Origin: Chloroflexota bacterium
GTDB taxonomy: Bacteria; Chloroflexota; UBA11872; VXNJ01
Length of the DNA stretch: 5,466 bases
NCBI GenBank assembly: GCA_026708165.1
Contig: JAPOVO010000278.1
Span: 1-5,466 of the forward strand
Direction of reading: 5' to 3'
Shown: piece after piece, positions 4,270 through 5,466 of the stretch
How the letters are laid out: each line of letters starts with the position of its first letter
How positions within the stretch are numbered: position 1 is the first letter of the stretch
The notes under the pieces: generated by a model
What the model was told of the DNA's origin: nothing
Database searches by the model: none
The model's input: only the letters and a program-made list of their open reading frames with translations
Made by a program: the position numbers and the translations under genes

Positions 4270-5466
4270 CTAAGACGGACCGTTGCCGGACATCCTTGAT
4301 TTGATGGGTGCCGCGCCATCGCTGCTCAATGTGACTTCCGACGGCGCATTCCGGCGGGCCGAGCCGCGGGCGAATTCGGCTGTGAACAGGACGCCGACCA
4401 AACTCACGACCGCGGCCACGCCGAACATCGCGGTGAAGCCGACAGCGCTGACAAGAGCGCCCGCGGCTATGGGCGCCACAACGATAAACAGTCCCGAGGT
4501 GAGGCTGTGGGTGGCGTAGTAGGTTGGCCGCCTGGCTGAGGGCGACAGATGGAGGATCACCGAGACTTCGGAGATCATGAACGTGGACATGGTCAGTCCG
4601 GCGGCGCAAATTGCGACGTATATCCCGGCGATGCTGCCTGTGAGAAAGGCAACCAGCAGCCCGGTTACCGAGATGACCGAACCGTAGAGAGGCATCCATC
4701 TGGCGCTGACGCGGTCACCGAGCGCGCCGAATCCGACGCTTCCGGTCAACTGGCTCGCCACGAGGATGGCGGCAAGCCGCACGGCGTCGGCGTCGGTTGC
4801 GCCCAGCTCGCGGACCGCAAACACGGTGAAGAATGCGAAGGCTGACATGCCCCACATGACGACGACCCGCGACGCACTGTAGCGCAAGAACACGCGGTCG
4901 CTTCGATACAGGGAGGGAATGCCTTTAATCGTCTCGACTAATCCAAGTCCGGAGCGTCTGCGTGGAGTCGATGGCTGCTCCACGAGGAGGAAGAAGAGGC
5001 TTGCGCCCGCCGCGAAAAGCCCTCCGGCGACGACCATGGAGAATCCGAACCCGTTGGGGAAGGCGTTATCGCCCATCAGCCGCGAGGCCAGCGTGATCGC
5101 CGCCGCACCGATCAGTCCGCCCACCGCGTGGCTTGAACCGAGAAAACGGCTCTGGACGCGCTGGTCGATGACCTTACCGATTACGTCGATCCAGGCCGTG
5201 TGGGCGAGTCCGATCGATCCCATGAACGCCAGGACCGCCGGGAAAAAGAGAAGCAGGACGATGAGGCGATGGTCCTCGGCGGCGGCTACGACGAGGCCGC
5301 CGAACGCCATAAACACCGCCGATCCGAAGAACAGATGCCGTGCGATGTGGTTCTTCTTGACGGGCTTTCCTTCGTAGATGCCCGGTCCCAGCGCCTGGGG
5401 GAGTGTGAAGCTCAGACCCCAAACGGCCGGAACGGCCCCGACCAGGATGAGAGAGTCGGTGAGATG
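4270..5466 (-). CDS. MFS transporter, C-terminal part (N-terminus outside window)
   Basis: The frame is open from the right edge to TAG (4272-4270), giving 398 residues. The GTG at 5316 is an internal codon and not the start, because the 50 residues before it (including a membrane helix with VPAVWGLSFTLPQALGP) continue the same fold. I count about eleven hydrophobic segments, at roughly 4-26, 44-63, 67-89, 108-129, 140-162, 198-219, 228-250, 257-278, 280-303, 318-340 and 341-363. A motif-A-like loop GALGDRVSARW lies at 247-257 between segments of the second half. A central loop (164-195) separates the two six-helix bundles, and a polar cytoplasmic tail follows residue 365. The protein is an inner-membrane secondary transporter; VIGKVIDQRVQSRFLG near 95-110 resembles a group of MFS proteins common in environmental bacteria. 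The substrate is unknown. Only a few dozen N-terminal residues should be missing. Confidence 0.92.
   Translation of the reverse strand, partial: HLTDSLILVGAVPAVWGLSFTLPQALGPGIYEGKPVKKNHIARHLFFGSAVFMAFGGLVVAAAEDHRLIVLLLFFPAVLAFMGSIGLAHTAWIDVIGKVIDQRVQSRFLGSSHAVGGLIGAAAITLASRLMGDNAFPNGFGFSMVVAGGLFAAGASLFFLLVEQPSTPRRRSGLGLVETIKGIPSLYRSDRVFLRYSASRVVVMWGMSAFAFFTVFAVRELGATDADAVRLAAILVASQLTGSVGFGALGDRVSARWMPLYGSVISVTGLLVAFLTGSIAGIYVAICAAGLTMSTFMISEVSVILHLSPSARRPTYYATHSLTSGLFIVVAPIAAGALVSAVGFTAMFGVAAVVSLVGVLFTAEFARGSARRNAPSEVTLSSDGAAPIKSRMSGNGPS

Noticed and set aside
4088..4699. 203-residue minus-strand frame overlapping the MFS gene
   Set aside because: It is an Arg/His-rich shadow of the MFS coding sequence in another frame, with no domain signature.
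4270..5316. MFS gene starting at GTG 5316
   Set aside because: The frame remains open to the window edge and the upstream residues encode another membrane helix, so the true start lies outside.
1..5466. CRISPR array, insertion sequence, tRNA or attachment site
   Set aside because: No regularly spaced repeats, no transposase or integrase motifs, no cloverleaf-like sequence and no flanking direct repeats were seen on reading either strand.

Overview
This is a bacterial window of moderately high GC content with six real genes, two of them cut by the window edges, and short gaps between them. The gene families are the C-terminus of a beta-propeller glycoside-hydrolase-like protein, a Gfo/Idh/MocA oxidoreductase, an orphan PD-(D/E)XK nuclease, a GNAT acetyltransferase, a VapBC-like toxin-antitoxin pair and an MFS transporter. 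Together they resemble genomes of environmental or host-associated bacteria such as Poribacteria, Latescibacterota, Chloroflexi or Planctomycetes. No rRNA, tRNA or core marker gene is present, so that placement is only an impression.

Layout. The left part reads on the plus strand. It begins with the 3' end of the sugar-hydrolase-like gene (1-536), then a 162-base gap holding a degenerate copy of what looks like a widespread short interspersed repeat. Next come the NAD(P)-dependent oxidoreductase (699-1646) and a 164-base gap with a tandem TTAGGG pair and a 10-base palindrome. The last plus-strand gene is a putative restriction-endonuclease-like protein (1811-2746, perhaps starting at GTG 1832). 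From 2752 onward everything reads on the minus strand: the GNAT acetyltransferase (2752-3303), the PIN toxin (3423-3842), its overlapping ribbon-helix-helix antitoxin (3832-4056), and an MFS permease (4270-5466) whose first residues lie beyond the window. The strand switch at 2747-2751 is a tail-to-tail junction of only five bases.

How the genes may work together. The first two genes fit a small carbohydrate-utilisation neighbourhood, with glycan cleavage followed by sugar oxidation; this is inference from family and order. The toxin and antitoxin form a self-contained module with an 11-base overlap and a perfect 6+6 inverted repeat upstream that fits an autoregulatory operator. The nuclease has no methyltransferase beside it. 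The nuclease and toxin-antitoxin module give the middle a defence or accessory flavour, but there is no transposase, integrase or attachment site. I found no convincing new multi-gene system. The items most worth checking are the orphan nuclease and its start, the long inverted repeat around the toxin stop codon, and the intergenic repeats. No stretch over about 300 bases lacks a gene; the longest gap is 4057-4269.
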